A stretch of DNA of 64,000 nt from Chitinophaga silvisoli (GTDB taxonomy: Bacteria; Bacteroidota; Bacteroidia; Chitinophagales; Chitinophagaceae). The stretch covers positions 186,001 to 250,000 of the forward strand of contig NZ_QTJV01000006.1 of NCBI RefSeq assembly GCF_003412465.1, written 5' to 3'. The notes under the pieces were generated by a model. That model made no database searches. It had not been told where the DNA came from and worked only from the letters and a program-made list of their open reading frames with translations. A program made the position numbers and the translations under genes. Below are positions 9,707 to 18,466 of this stretch, piece after piece. Each line of letters starts with the position of its first letter. Position 1 is the first letter of the stretch.

Positions 9707-11998
9707 ATGATAAAGGGAATTATCACGTTATCACTTTTACTGGGAGTGATGCATTCATATGGACAAAATTACCTGACCATTGCCAACCCCAAAGGCCCCA
9801 CACTGGGTTATGCCAGCAACTCCGGGGTAAAGATCCTGCGCATCGGGAAATTGCATTTTAAAGACCTGAATAAGAACGGGAAACTGGATAAATACGAGGA
9901 CTGGCGGCTACCCATAGAAGAGCGGGCCAAAGACCTGGTATCCAAAATGACGGTAGCGCAAATGGCTGGCCTGATGCTCTACAGCCTTCACCAGGCCATT
10001 CCTTCCCACGAAGGGGGTTTTGCCAGCGGCACTTACAATGGGCAGCCATTCAGCAAAAGTGGTGCAGCCCCTTCAGACATCAGCGATCAGCAGAAACAGT
10101 TCCTGAAAAACGACCAGCTCCGCCATATCTTAATCACCACAGTGGCAAGTCCCGCTGTGGCGGCAACCTGGAACAATAACGTGCAGGCATATGTGGAAAG
10201 TCTGCCATTAGGCATACCTGTCAACAACAGCTCTGACCCCAGGCACGTAACGCAGTCAAACGCTGAGTTCAATGCAGGTGCAGGGGGAGCCATCTCCCAA
10301 TGGCCCGATGGCCTGGGGCTGGCAGCTACCTTTGATCCCGGGATCGTACTACAATTTGGTAGCATCGCCGCCAGGGAATACAGGGCCCTGGGTATTACCA
10401 CTGCCTTGTCTCCCCAGGTGGACCTGGCCACAGAACCAAGGTGGTACAGGCTGATCTCCACCTTTGGCGAGAGCCCGGCCTTGTCTGCCGATATGGCACG
10501 GGCTTATATCGATGGCTTCCAGACCTCCCAGGGTAGCGATGAAATAAAAGACGGCTGGGGATGGACCAGTGTCAATGCCATGGTCAAACACTGGCCGGGT
10601 GGTGGTCCGGAAGAAGGTGGAAGGGATGCGCATTTTGCCTATGGTAAGTTTGCCGTTTACCCTGGTAAGAACTTCGCTGCACATACTACGCCCTTTGTAG
10701 ACGGGGCTTTAAAACTCAGCGGCAAGACAAAACAAGTGGCCGCCGTCATGCCTTACTATACCATCTCTTATGGCATTGATCCTAAAGGGGTAGGCAATGG
10801 CTATAGCAAATACCTGCTTACCGACCTGCTCAGAGGCCAATATCATTATGATGGTGTCATTTGTACCGACTGGCTCATTACTGCCAATGAAGGCGCTGCA
10901 CCTGACATCTTTGAAGGGAAGCCCTGGGGCATGGAGACCAAAACAGTAGATGAAAGGCATTACCAGGCACTGATAGCCGGTGTGGATCAGTTTGGAGGGA
11001 ATAATGATGTAAAGCCGGTGATAGCGGCCTACCAGATGGGGGTGAAAGAACATGGGGAGGCATTTATGAAAGAGCGCTTCCAGCGTTCAGCAGTGCGCCT
11101 GCTTAAAAATATCTTCCGGGTTGGATTGTTTGAAAACCCATACCTGGACAGTGCAAAGAGCAAAGCTATTGTAGGCAATCCGGACTTTATGAAAGCGGGT
11201 TTTGATGCGCAGCTGAAGTCTGTCGTAATGTTGAAGAACCATGCCAGTGTACTGCCTGTAACGGGCAGGAAAACGGTTTATATCCCTAAAATCTATTATC
11301 CCATGACGAAGAACTGGTGGGGCATCGCTACCTTACCGCATTTCGATTACCCCGTCGATACCAATACTATTAAGAAATACTACAACATCACCAATTCACC
11401 GGAGAAGGCTGACTTTGCCATCGTGTTTGTATCAAGTCCGGCAAGTGGCGAAAATGGCTATAGTGCGGAAGACAGAAAAGCCGGCGGTAATGGTTATCTG
11501 CCCATCACCCTGCAATATGGCATGTACAAGGCGGTAGATGCCCGTGAACAAAGTATTGCAGCAGGTGACCCGGTAGTAGCACCGGAAGTGAAAAACAGGT
11601 CTTATAAAAACAAGATCGTCACTGCCAATAACTTCATGGACCTGCAAACGATCCTGGATACCAGGTCAGTGATGAATGGTAAACCAGTGATAGTGGCAGT
11701 CAATGCAGGCAAGCCAATGGTGTTCAGTGAATTTGAAAAAAGTGTGGATGGCCTGCTCGTACACTTTGGGGTATCCACAAGTGCTTTGATGGAGATTATA
11801 TCAGGCAGGACGGAACCGACTGGCTTATTGCCCCTGCAGATGCCGAAGGATATGGCTACGGTAGAGAAGCAAAGTGAAGATGTGCCTTATGATATGGCAT
11901 GTTACGAGGATGCGGATGGGCATAGTTATGACTTCGGATATGGCCTGGATTGGAAAGGGCCGATACGGGATGCAAGGAATACAAAATATCACAGGTAA
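9707..11998 (+). CDS. Glycoside hydrolase family 3 beta-glycosidase, secreted
   Basis: 763 residues, with signal peptide MIKGIITLSLLLGVMHSYGQ. The N-terminal TIM-barrel domain has SPQVDLATEPRWYRLISTFGESP, the VKHWPGG motif (KH loop) and the nucleophile motif GVICTDW with Asp388. The second domain starts near SVVMLKNHASVLPV (about 505). A fibronectin-like third domain seems absent, since the protein ends soon after SYDFGYGLDW. GH3 enzymes release beta-linked glucose, xylose or related sugars in the periplasm or outside. It stands alone, not next to a SusC/SusD pair, and is followed directly by a terminator. The substrate cannot be set from sequence. Confidence 0.9.
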   Translation: MIKGIITLSLLLGVMHSYGQNYLTIANPKGPTLGYASNSGVKILRIGKLHFKDLNKNGKLDKYEDWRLPIEERAKDLVSKMTVAQMAGLMLYSLHQAIPSHEGGFASGTYNGQPFSKSGAAPSDISDQQKQFLKNDQLRHILITTVASPAVAATWNNNVQAYVESLPLGIPVNNSSDPRHVTQSNAEFNAGAGGAISQWPDGLGLAATFDPGIVLQFGSIAAREYRALGITTALSPQVDLATEPRWYRLISTFGESPALSADMARAYIDGFQTSQGSDEIKDGWGWTSVNAMVKHWPGGGPEEGGRDAHFAYGKFAVYPGKNFAAHTTPFVDGALKLSGKTKQVAAVMPYYTISYGIDPKGVGNGYSKYLLTDLLRGQYHYDGVICTDWLITANEGAAPDIFEGKPWGMETKTVDERHYQALIAGVDQFGGNNDVKPVIAAYQMGVKEHGEAFMKERFQRSAVRLLKNIFRVGLFENPYLDSAKSKAIVGNPDFMKAGFDAQLKSVVMLKNHASVLPVTGRKTVYIPKIYYPMTKNWWGIATLPHFDYPVDTNTIKKYYNITNSPEKADFAIVFVSSPASGENGYSAEDRKAGGNGYLPITLQYGMYKAVDAREQSIAAGDPVVAPEVKNRSYKNKIVTANNFMDLQTILDTRSVMNGKPVIVAVNAGKPMVFSEFEKSVDGLLVHFGVSTSALMEIISGRTEPTGLLPLQMPKDMATVEKQSEDVPYDMACYEDADGHSYDFGYGLDWKGPIRDARNTKYHR

Positions 11999-12003
11999 TC
12001 AAC

Positions 12004-12043
12004 GCCCCGTGCTTTGCCCCAGGTAAGGCACGGGGCCTTTTTT
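12004..12043 (+). terminator. Intrinsic terminator after the GH3 gene
   Basis: A 9-bp stem GCCCCGTGC (12004-12012) pairs with GCACGGGGC (12028-12036) and is followed by CTTTTTT. It lies 5 bp behind the GH3 stop codon. Confidence 0.85.
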
Positions 12044-12073
12044 ATTATGCCAATACTATCCTATCTTAGAGCA

Positions 12074-12901
12074 ATGAAGAAACATGTTCAGCTACTAAGG
12101 GGATTAGCAATATCAATAGGCCTGGTTTTTACAGCGTGTAATAATAACAATAAACCGAAGGAACAAAGTGTTACGGCTGTCACCTCACCCGCATTCATGG
12201 AATACACCGTTGTGAAGGTATACCCGCACGACACCTCCTCTTATACAGAGGGCCTCCTGGTGCATAACAATGAACTCTTCGAGAGCACCGGCCGTGAGGG
12301 ATTCAGCAAGTTCGCACAGGTAGACCTGGCTACCGGCAAAGCTATCAGGGAACACTATATCGACAAATCCATCTTTGGAGAAGGGATCACCATCTTTGAC
12401 AACAAAATATACCAGCTCACCTATCGCAGCAACAAGGTCTTTGTCTATGATCTGAAAGACTTCAAAAAGATCGCCGAATACCCATGGCCGGGGGAAGGCT
12501 GGGCACTCACGCATGACGGTAAAAGCCTCATCGCCAGTACGGGTACATCCAACCTGCAATTCCTGGATCCCAATACCCTGCAGGTGCAAAAAGTACTGAG
12601 TGTAACAGATCAGAATGGTCCGGTGAATAACATCAATGAACTGGAATATGTAGATGGCTTTATCTATTCCAATCAATTCCTGACAAACAATATCCTGAAA
12701 ATAAACGCGGAGACCGGCAGCGTGGTCGCCAGGGCAGATCTCACCGATCTCTTTGCACAGGGAGGTAAGGTATTCAACCCGGCTCAGCTACCTGATCCGA
12801 ATGAAGATGTGCTGAACGGCATCGCATATGATAGTGCAAGAGGGAGTTTTTTTGTAACAGGGAAGCAATGGCCTTATTTGTTTGAAGTAAAGTTCAGGTA
12901 G
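12074..12901 (+). CDS. Glutaminyl-peptide cyclotransferase (plant-type), lipoprotein
   Basis: 275 residues from the Met at 12074, chosen because MKKHVQLLRGLAISIGLVFTAC is a lipoprotein signal peptide; a start at 12014 would add 20 residues overlapping the terminator of the preceding gene. The beta-propeller enzyme family that turns N-terminal glutamine into pyroglutamate is recognised by YTEGLLVHNNELFESTGREG, EGITIFDNKIYQLTYRSNKVFVYD, GEGWALTHDG and INELEYVDGFIYSN. It is probably anchored facing the periplasm. The last codons form the left arm of a terminator shared with the convergent VOC gene. Confidence 0.9.
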   Translation: MKKHVQLLRGLAISIGLVFTACNNNNKPKEQSVTAVTSPAFMEYTVVKVYPHDTSSYTEGLLVHNNELFESTGREGFSKFAQVDLATGKAIREHYIDKSIFGEGITIFDNKIYQLTYRSNKVFVYDLKDFKKIAEYPWPGEGWALTHDGKSLIASTGTSNLQFLDPNTLQVQKVLSVTDQNGPVNNINELEYVDGFIYSNQFLTNNILKINAETGSVVARADLTDLFAQGGKVFNPAQLPDPNEDVLNGIAYDSARGSFFVTGKQWPYLFEVKFR

Positions 12902-12918
12902 TCGCCTGAACTTTACTT
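12885..12918. terminator. Bidirectional hairpin terminator between convergent genes
   Basis: Perfect 14-bp stem: AAGTAAAGTTCAGG (12885-12898) pairs with CCTGAACTTTACTT (12905-12918). The loop contains the stop codon of the glutaminyl cyclase. The sequence reads TTTT after the right arm, and the convergent VOC gene ends at 12947. Confidence 0.8.
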
Positions 12919-12946
12919 TTCCTGTAAACGGATCAATGGCAGTACA

Positions 12947-13318
12947 TTATGCCGGCAACACACTGATCTCTATCATCAATTGATCGAAGTGAAAGTAAAA
13001 GCCAAAGGTATCCCTCAATTTACGGGGTTCACTCTCGAATGTCAGCTCGCCACCATTCACCTTTAAAGCCTCATAGATCCTGCGCACGGCCTCCTGGTCC
13101 TCCTGGTAAAAACCGATATGAAAGTTCTCAGGATAGCTTACTGCTGCCGACTTATTTAACTTCGCGGACCAGAAGATCAGGATAAATTTATCTTCATTGG
13201 TCAACACCCCAACCATATCTTTCCTGTTTTCAATACAGGTAAACCCCAGGTGATTTTCAAATAATTCAATTGCTTTTGCGACATCTGTCACGACCAGATT
13301 CATGTGATTTATTCTCAT
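12947..13318 (-). CDS. VOC (glyoxalase/bleomycin-resistance fold) family protein
   Basis: 123 residues, a single vicinal-oxygen-chelate unit: beta-alpha-beta-beta-beta starts at MRINHMNLVVTDVAKAIELFENHLGF and repeats with NFHIGFYQEDQEAVRRIYEAL. Possible metal ligands are His5, the His in NFHIGF and the Glu in LMIEISVLP. The reaction is unknown; members include lyases, dioxygenases and drug-binding proteins. It lies 57 bp from the AraC gene on the same strand and might be its target. Confidence 0.85.
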   Translation of the reverse strand: MRINHMNLVVTDVAKAIELFENHLGFTCIENRKDMVGVLTNEDKFILIFWSAKLNKSAAVSYPENFHIGFYQEDQEAVRRIYEALKVNGGELTFESEPRKLRDTFGFYFHFDQLMIEISVLPA

Positions 13319-13375
13319 TGTATTCCTGTTTAGAATACAAAATTACCGCCCCTTCCAGGCAGAAAATAGGATAAA

Positions 13376-14074
13376 TCAGACATCCGGATCGTTCAACTGC
13401 AAATAACGCCGGGCCTCATTTTTCAACAATACTTTCGGAGTTGTACCCGTATGCTTTTTGATCTCCCGTATAAAGTGTGACTGATCATAATATCCCGTAT
13501 CCGGATTGAGATCACCAGCCTTGATCTCTTTGTAGGAAGCATAGCATTTAAGAATATTACAATAGCTTTTCAACGACATGCCCAGTTCCTTATTGAGATA
13601 ACGGTTGATCTGCCGGGAACTCCAGAAGCATTGTGCCGCGAGGGATGCCACATCAATATTTCCAGCACTTTTTTGCAAAAGGTTATAGAGCAGTAGTTTT
13701 CTATTATCTATCTCAGGCAGCATGCTTTGCATATCGGCACTTACCTGCTCCGCAAAGTGTTCCAATCCATTTTTAGAGAAATCCGCAAAGCGGTCGAGCG
13801 TAGAACATTTATCGAGATAGTATTCCTTAGCAAGAGGGGTAAAACGAATACCCATCTTCAGTTCATTTGCCGGCATCACCAGATCAAAGGGGGCAGACAG
13901 GATGCCGAATACACTGACGCTTTTAATCTTTTGTGCCTGGTAGAACACTACCAGTTCCAGACAACCGTCAGGCAGGGTAGTAAAATGCAATGCTGCATCC
14001 GATTCATTCTTAAACAACCAGAAGCATTTAATGAATGGGGCCAGCTCTTCTGAAGGCAGCAATTCAAAGTACAT
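13376..14074 (-). CDS. AraC family transcriptional regulator
   Basis: 232 residues from the Met at 14074 (MYFELLPSEELAPFIKCFW); an upstream in-frame start at 14104 would add ten hydrophobic residues and is less likely. The N-terminal part resembles the DUF6597-type ligand domain found in many Bacteroidota AraC proteins (PFIKCFWLFKNE, TLPDGCLELVVFY). The C-terminal AraC helix-turn-helix spans about 145-220 (DVASLAAQCFWSSRQINRYLNKELGMS, DQSHFIREIKKHTGTTP). The start overlaps the stop region of the HAD gene by 11 bp, suggesting translational coupling in one operon. Confidence 0.88.
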   Translation of the reverse strand: MYFELLPSEELAPFIKCFWLFKNESDAALHFTTLPDGCLELVVFYQAQKIKSVSVFGILSAPFDLVMPANELKMGIRFTPLAKEYYLDKCSTLDRFADFSKNGLEHFAEQVSADMQSMLPEIDNRKLLLYNLLQKSAGNIDVASLAAQCFWSSRQINRYLNKELGMSLKSYCNILKCYASYKEIKAGDLNPDTGYYDQSHFIREIKKHTGTTPKVLLKNEARRYLQLNDPDV

Positions 14075-14696
14075 AACTATGTAACATATAATCTGCAATA
14101 TCAAATGTTATTTCCCTCCTCCCATTCGTAAACCCAATCACTGTCATTCCCGCACTTTTCCCTGCCTGGAGACCATGATAGGAATCTTCAATCACCACAC
14201 AGTCTTCCGGCCTTACCTCCAGTTTCTTCGCAGTAGTAAGGTATACATCCGGGTGCGGCTTGCCATTCGCCTCATCTTCAGCAGAAGATACTACATCGAA
14301 CAAATCTGCAATTGCCGCCCGCTCCAGGCAAATTGGTATTAAATACGCCGGGGAATTAGTAGCCAGTCCGATCTTACAACCCAAAGATTTTAAATATTGA
14401 ATAAACTCACGCACATGTGCAATTTCACAATCTCCCGTTTTGATCAACTCAATTACTCTTGCTACCACCATCTGCTCCGCCGCCTGGACAGATACATTGC
14501 TCCAGGGGCATTTTTCAAACCAAAAGTTGGAAGCTTCAGATACCGTCATCATCCGTGTCAACAGGCAATTTTCTTCGGTCATCTTTACTCCCAATGATGT
14601 AAAGACTTCCCGCTCAGCTATTGACCAGCATCCTTCACTGTCAATAACCACACCATCCATATCGAAGATCACCGCTTTCTTATTAGTAAACATCAT
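14064..14696 (-). CDS. HAD-superfamily phosphatase, HxpB/beta-phosphoglucomutase-like
   Basis: 210 residues (or 209 from the second Met at 14693). Motif I is FDMDGVVIDSE with nucleophile Asp and acid Asp two residues on; motif II is GLATNS; motif III/IV lies at GKPHPDVYLTTA and VVIEDSYHGLQAG. A helical cap follows motif I. This is the subfamily of sugar-phosphate phosphatases such as hexitol phosphatase HxpB. The exact phosphate ester is unknown. It is divergent from the deaminase at 14731 with only 34 bp between starts, and overlaps the following AraC gene. Confidence 0.88.
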   Translation of the reverse strand: MMFTNKKAVIFDMDGVVIDSEGCWSIAEREVFTSLGVKMTEENCLLTRMMTVSEASNFWFEKCPWSNVSVQAAEQMVVARVIELIKTGDCEIAHVREFIQYLKSLGCKIGLATNSPAYLIPICLERAAIADLFDVVSSAEDEANGKPHPDVYLTTAKKLEVRPEDCVVIEDSYHGLQAGKSAGMTVIGFTNGRREITFDIADYMLHSYVL

Positions 14697-14716
14697 ATGG
14701 GCAAATATAATAAACC

Positions 14717-14724
14717 TATCTTTG
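14717..14724 (+). promoter_or_regulatory. -7 promoter box directly in front of the deaminase start
   Basis: TATCTTTG is an exact TAnnTTTG match ending 6 bp before the ATG at 14731. If used, transcription would start at or very near the start codon, giving a leaderless mRNA. A -33 box is not evident. Confidence 0.45.
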
Positions 14725-14730
14725 CATTAA

Positions 14731-15132
14731 ATGGAAAATCATCGTCCTTATCTGGAGCGTAGTCTTGAACTAGCACAGGAGGCTGCACAGGCAGGAGAAA
14801 GTGCAGTCGGTTGTGTCATCGTAAAAGATGGTGTTATTATAGGCGAAGGCACTGAACAAAGCCGCCGGCTGAAAGATGTAACACGGCATGCGGAAGTAGT
14901 AGCGGTGCTGGATGCGGTGCATAGACATGGCTCCTGCGCAGGGGCGACTTTATACTCGAATGTAGAGCCCTGCATTCTTTGTTCATATGTGATCAGGCAT
15001 TATAAAATAGCACAGGTTGTATTCACAGATTACTGCGGAGAATTAGGGGGTACTCTCCCGCCTTTTAATATATTGACCACAGCTGAAATAAAAAGCTGGA
15101 ACCCTCCACCCATAGTTACACAGGCAGGGTGA
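14731..15132 (+). CDS. Nucleoside/cytidine deaminase family protein
   Basis: 133 residues. The zinc site of the cytidine deaminase superfamily is complete: His53-Ala-Glu55 (TRHAEVVAV) and Cys81-Ile-Leu-Cys84 (VEPCILCSYV); most relatives have PCxxC with Met in the second variable place. The family deaminates guanine, adenine, cytidine or related bases; guanine deaminase and tRNA adenosine deaminase are the nearest groups, but the short length and context do not decide. It may be translated from a leaderless mRNA (see the -7 box). It converges on the carboxylesterase gene. Confidence 0.88.
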   Translation: MENHRPYLERSLELAQEAAQAGESAVGCVIVKDGVIIGEGTEQSRRLKDVTRHAEVVAVLDAVHRHGSCAGATLYSNVEPCILCSYVIRHYKIAQVVFTDYCGELGGTLPPFNILTTAEIKSWNPPPIVTQAG

Positions 15133-15158
15133 GATCATCTCTGCTATTGTTCCCGGGT

Positions 15159-15193
15159 ACCTGGAAATGATTGCTTCCAGATCATTTCCAGGT
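15159..15193. terminator. Hairpin between convergent deaminase and carboxylesterase genes
   Basis: Perfect 13-bp stem: ACCTGGAAATGAT (15159-15171) pairs with ATCATTTCCAGGT (15181-15193). It lacks a strong U-tract on either side, so termination is plausible but less certain. Confidence 0.55.
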
Positions 15194-15197
15194 CGGC

Positions 15198-16706
15198 TTA
15201 ATATAAATGCCGCTGTAAGATTTCCAACACATCTCTTGTACGCAAACGCTCCGTTTTTACCTGCTCCCCCAATATCTGGGTTGCGTACCCTTTCTCATCA
15301 TACTGCTTCCAGGCAGGTAAGCCTTTCCCATTCGGATCTCCTGTCTTTACAAAATTTGCCCAATAGCTACTCATCACTTCCGCTAATTGATAATCCACTT
15401 TCTCAAAAGGACAGCGCTTCACAAATTTTAAATTATTATAAGCATACGCCACCTCTCCGGTATGAAAAGCGCCGTATTTAATGTACTCTCCCGTAGCCGG
15501 CAATTTCCTTGTAAAATTATACACATACACCTTCCCTCTTCTGGCCTGCACGCCAGCCCAGGTATAATTTTGTACACCAAATACAAGGTCCCTGGAATAC
15601 CTGGTTTGCACACCAGGCATATCCACATCACTATCAGGTTTATAATAGCTCAACAATTTCGCAGCATCATTTCCATACTCACCCGCGATATCTGCCTTAA
15701 AATCCGCTGCCGTTATTGTACTAAAATCAACGCCATCATCCTCATTCCAGCCTGTCAGCAAGTCTACCTTATTCTCCTTTCCTGCTTCAAAAATATCGCT
15801 CAGCGATTCAGGCAAGACATAAGTATCTATAATAGGTCCGCGCCCCTGCCACTGCTTCTGTAATAACGCTGCTGCGGACAATTTTCTCAGCTCCGCAATA
15901 CCTGTTCCCAGCGCAGCACCTTTTTCCTCGCCCTGTTTCAAAGTGGTCATCGACTTCCCAAACATGGCCCCGCTTTCGGCAATAGCCCGCTTAAATAAGC
16001 CTTTTCCCAGGGGAGAGGCTACCAGGCAATGCACACTCATTGCCCCCGCTGATTGCCCTGCAATAGTCACATTTTCAGGATCGCCTCCAAAAGCAGCGAT
16101 ATTCCGGTGCACCCATTTAAGTGCTGCTATCTGATCCAGGAGTCCATAATTACCGGATGCATGGGCGGGAGATTCCGCACTCAATTCCGGATGTGCCATA
16201 AAACCGAAGATGCCTACCCTGTAATTGAAGCTCACATATACCAGGCCTTTCTTCGCCATGGCCGTCCCGTCATATACCGGGCACGCTGAACCGCCACCGG
16301 CAAAAGCACCGCCGTAGATATATACAATTACCGGCCGTTTTTCAGAAGGGGATTTTGCACCTGTCCATACATTTAAATACAGGCAGTCTTCACTGATGGG
16401 TTCCTTTGGTATCAGGTATTCTTCACTCCAGGGGCCGAAAGGTGTAGGGGGGCCTTGTACTGCGCTTGGGCCGAAGGTGTTGCATGACTTAGTACCTTCC
16501 CAGGGGATCACCGGTTGGGGTGCTTTCCAGCGCAGATCGCCTATAGGAGGGGCTGCGAAGGGGATGCCTTTGTAGATATGAATGTCTTCATTATAAGTGC
16601 CGGATATTGATCCGCCGTCTACTTTGATTGTATCTAAGTTAGCATTGGAAGATAATATTCCGCTTACAAGTAATAATAAAATACCTGCTTTAATCATATT
16701 GGGCAT
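15198..16706 (-). CDS. Type-B carboxylesterase/lipase family hydrolase, secreted
   Basis: 502 residues with a signal peptide (IKAGILLLLVSGILSSNA). The alpha/beta-hydrolase is of the carboxylesterase B type: KGIPFAAPPIGDLRWKAPQP near 46-65, SEDCLYLNVW near 105-114, oxyanion loop YGGAFAGGG near 131-139, and nucleophile Ser219 in IAGQSAGAMS. The usual oxyanion HGG is YGG here. The third-part His sits in the KYGAFHTGEVAYAYNN region. It hydrolyses a carboxylic ester; the substrate is unknown. It may act on acylated plant material like other enzymes in the window, but no gene link shows this. Confidence 0.9.
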   Translation of the reverse strand: MPNMIKAGILLLLVSGILSSNANLDTIKVDGGSISGTYNEDIHIYKGIPFAAPPIGDLRWKAPQPVIPWEGTKSCNTFGPSAVQGPPTPFGPWSEEYLIPKEPISEDCLYLNVWTGAKSPSEKRPVIVYIYGGAFAGGGSACPVYDGTAMAKKGLVYVSFNYRVGIFGFMAHPELSAESPAHASGNYGLLDQIAALKWVHRNIAAFGGDPENVTIAGQSAGAMSVHCLVASPLGKGLFKRAIAESGAMFGKSMTTLKQGEEKGAALGTGIAELRKLSAAALLQKQWQGRGPIIDTYVLPESLSDIFEAGKENKVDLLTGWNEDDGVDFSTITAADFKADIAGEYGNDAAKLLSYYKPDSDVDMPGVQTRYSRDLVFGVQNYTWAGVQARRGKVYVYNFTRKLPATGEYIKYGAFHTGEVAYAYNNLKFVKRCPFEKVDYQLAEVMSSYWANFVKTGDPNGKGLPAWKQYDEKGYATQILGEQVKTERLRTRDVLEILQRHLY

Positions 16707-16858
16707 ATTACACTAAGGAGCAACTAAAGTAAAGATTTTTTCACTCTTAGTTGATTGATTAGGATCAGCGCTTCTTCTCCTCATTCCTCACAATTGAAAT
16801 CAAAGGGAAATCCAATACATATGCGTTATCAGGACGGCAGGAAGGAAGGACGCACTGA

Positions 16859-17413
16859 TTACCTGCCTGCAATGTGATCAGTCAAAATCTTCCGGATCTC
16901 AGGAGAAGTATAATCCTTGCCTCCCTCAACATGCCAGACCATGTCTCCATTCTTTGCAAGGATAGTGGAGGTTGGAATAGAGTGATAGTAAAATACCCGC
17001 GGTATGGCTGTAGTGGCTGCATATACCGGAAGCGTAAAATGCTTGCTATCCATATAAGCTTTTGATTTAGGGAGGTCCGCATCCACGTCTATTGTCAAAA
17101 ACACAACCTCGTCATTGTCTTTGAAAGATGCTTTCAATTCATTGATAGAAGGCATCTCCTGCACACAAGGCTGGCACCAGGTAGCCCAGAAGTTGATGAA
17201 CACGACCTTGCCGCGCAGGGAGCTGATGGATATATTATTTCCATCACTGTCAATAAGGGAGAAATCGGGAGTGGTAGTGGTATCTGGTCTTAATTTTATC
17301 TCACTACGCAGATTCGTCGCACTGGCTATCACAGTAAAGCAGGTCAGCATGAAGAGTGTTTGAACTGCCATCTTTATTTTCATATCTATTGGTTTATTAT
17401 TCATGTTGAGCAT
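16859..17413 (-). CDS. TlpA-like thiol-disulfide oxidoreductase
   Basis: 184 residues from the first Met; Met4 or Met11 are alternatives. A signal peptide or anchor (MAVQTLFMLTCFTVIASA) is followed by a thioredoxin fold with the redox motif Cys80-Gln-Pro-Cys83 in NFWATWCQPCVQEMP, and the cis-Pro region at HSIPTSTILA. It acts in the periplasm, probably as a reductant. DUF4369 is missing, unlike the larger proteins of this type. It stands alone between the esterase and SDR genes. Confidence 0.88.
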   Translation of the reverse strand: MLNMNNKPIDMKIKMAVQTLFMLTCFTVIASATNLRSEIKLRPDTTTTPDFSLIDSDGNNISISSLRGKVVFINFWATWCQPCVQEMPSINELKASFKDNDEVVFLTIDVDADLPKSKAYMDSKHFTLPVYAATTAIPRVFYYHSIPTSTILAKNGDMVWHVEGGKDYTSPEIRKILTDHIAGR

Positions 17414-17578
17414 ACATCCCTGTATTGGCCATAATATGGCGCATCATATGAAGATCAGCAGGATCTGCTTTGGCACATCCTCTATTCTTTTTAGTGGCAT
17501 CGCTTCCATAGGAAGACGAAGTTATGATTTTAATCATTAATGGCCCTGGGTTCTATGACTATACCAAATAATAAACAA

Positions 17579-17611
17579 AGGTGAGCAGGCATAACACCAA
17601 CCTACTCACCT
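17579..17611 (-). terminator. Hairpin downstream of the SDR gene
   Basis: AGGTGAGCAGG (17579-17589) pairs with CCTACTCACCT (17601-17611), 10 of 11 positions matching. On the minus strand it follows the SDR stop at 17646 and is followed by TTTGTTTATT. Confidence 0.65.
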
Positions 17612-17645
17612 CTTACTAAAAAATTCCCACAGATCGCAAACGCCT

Positions 17646-18371
17646 CTACCATGGACAAGTAGCCGGTGCCGGGTAATACTCTTCACTAAAATACTTACCC
17701 GTCGGCCCATCCTCCCCGATCAACGCATATTTTGCTATCCGCTGGCCCGCTTCTTCTGCAGTGCTGGTGCCCTGATGGCCCGTAAAATCTGTCCTGGTAT
17801 ATCCCGGACACACCGCGTTCACCTTAAACGCCGTACCCCGCAGCTCATAAGCCAGCTGCACCGTATACATATTCAAGGCTGCCTTGGAAGACTGATAAAT
17901 TACATATCGCTTAGGATAATTACTATTCTCCAGGTCCGCCGCCAGTGAAATAGATGCCATTGCTGTACTTACATTGACGATCCGGGGTGCAGACGATTGC
18001 TTAAGCAAATCAATAAATGCCTGTGTAACTCTTACTACCCCGAATACATTCGTCTCATACACCGACAAATACTCCGCTGCTCCTGAGCTGATGGCTGATT
18101 GTTCAAATCCACCTGCTATCCCGGCATTATTCACCAGGATATCCAATGCCTGGATAGATTTCCTGGCCGCATCTACTGAATCCTGACTGCTTACATCCAA
18201 CTGAACAGCAGCGATATTTTGCAAGCCCTGTGCTTTTAGTTTTTCAACGGCAGCCACACCCAATTCAAGATTGCGACATCCTAAATAAACAAAGAAACCT
18301 TTTTGTGCGAGTATTTTTGCTACCTCAAAGCCAATGCCTTTATTGGCACCTGTTACTAATGCTGATTTCAT
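17646..18371 (-). CDS. Short-chain dehydrogenase/reductase (SDR)
   Basis: 241 residues. The NAD(P)-binding motif is TGANKGIGFEVAKILA at the N-terminus; NNAG follows at DILVNNAGIAGG. The catalytic Ser lies near NVSTAMASIS and the YxxxK pair in YQSSKAALN. It resembles carbonyl-reductase-like SDRs (GANKGIG, VCPGYTRTDFTG). The C-terminus carries an aromatic tail (YFSEEYYPAPATCPW). The promoter has two GATTTGTCC direct repeats 21 bp apart, and the AraC gene upstream on the same strand is a likely regulator. Confidence 0.9.
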   Translation of the reverse strand: MKSALVTGANKGIGFEVAKILAQKGFFVYLGCRNLELGVAAVEKLKAQGLQNIAAVQLDVSSQDSVDAARKSIQALDILVNNAGIAGGFEQSAISSGAAEYLSVYETNVFGVVRVTQAFIDLLKQSSAPRIVNVSTAMASISLAADLENSNYPKRYVIYQSSKAALNMYTVQLAYELRGTAFKVNAVCPGYTRTDFTGHQGTSTAEEAGQRIAKYALIGEDGPTGKYFSEEYYPAPATCPW

Positions 18372-18419
18372 AATTTAAATTTATGAAACGAAGGTAGAAC
18401 GCCGGGAAAAGGCTAATGA

Positions 18420-18449
18420 GGACAAATCATTTTTATTGTGGGACAAATC
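18420..18449 (-). promoter_or_regulatory. Direct-repeat operator in the SDR promoter
   Basis: Two exact copies of GGACAAATC on the plus strand (GATTTGTCC in the direction of transcription) at 18420-18428 and 18441-18449, 21 bp start to start. They sit 49 bp upstream of the SDR start. A -7-like box TACCTTCG lies at 18389-18396. The tandem layout two helical turns apart is typical of AraC-protein sites. Confidence 0.6.
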
Positions 18450-18466
18450 GTGGTAAGGACCAATAT

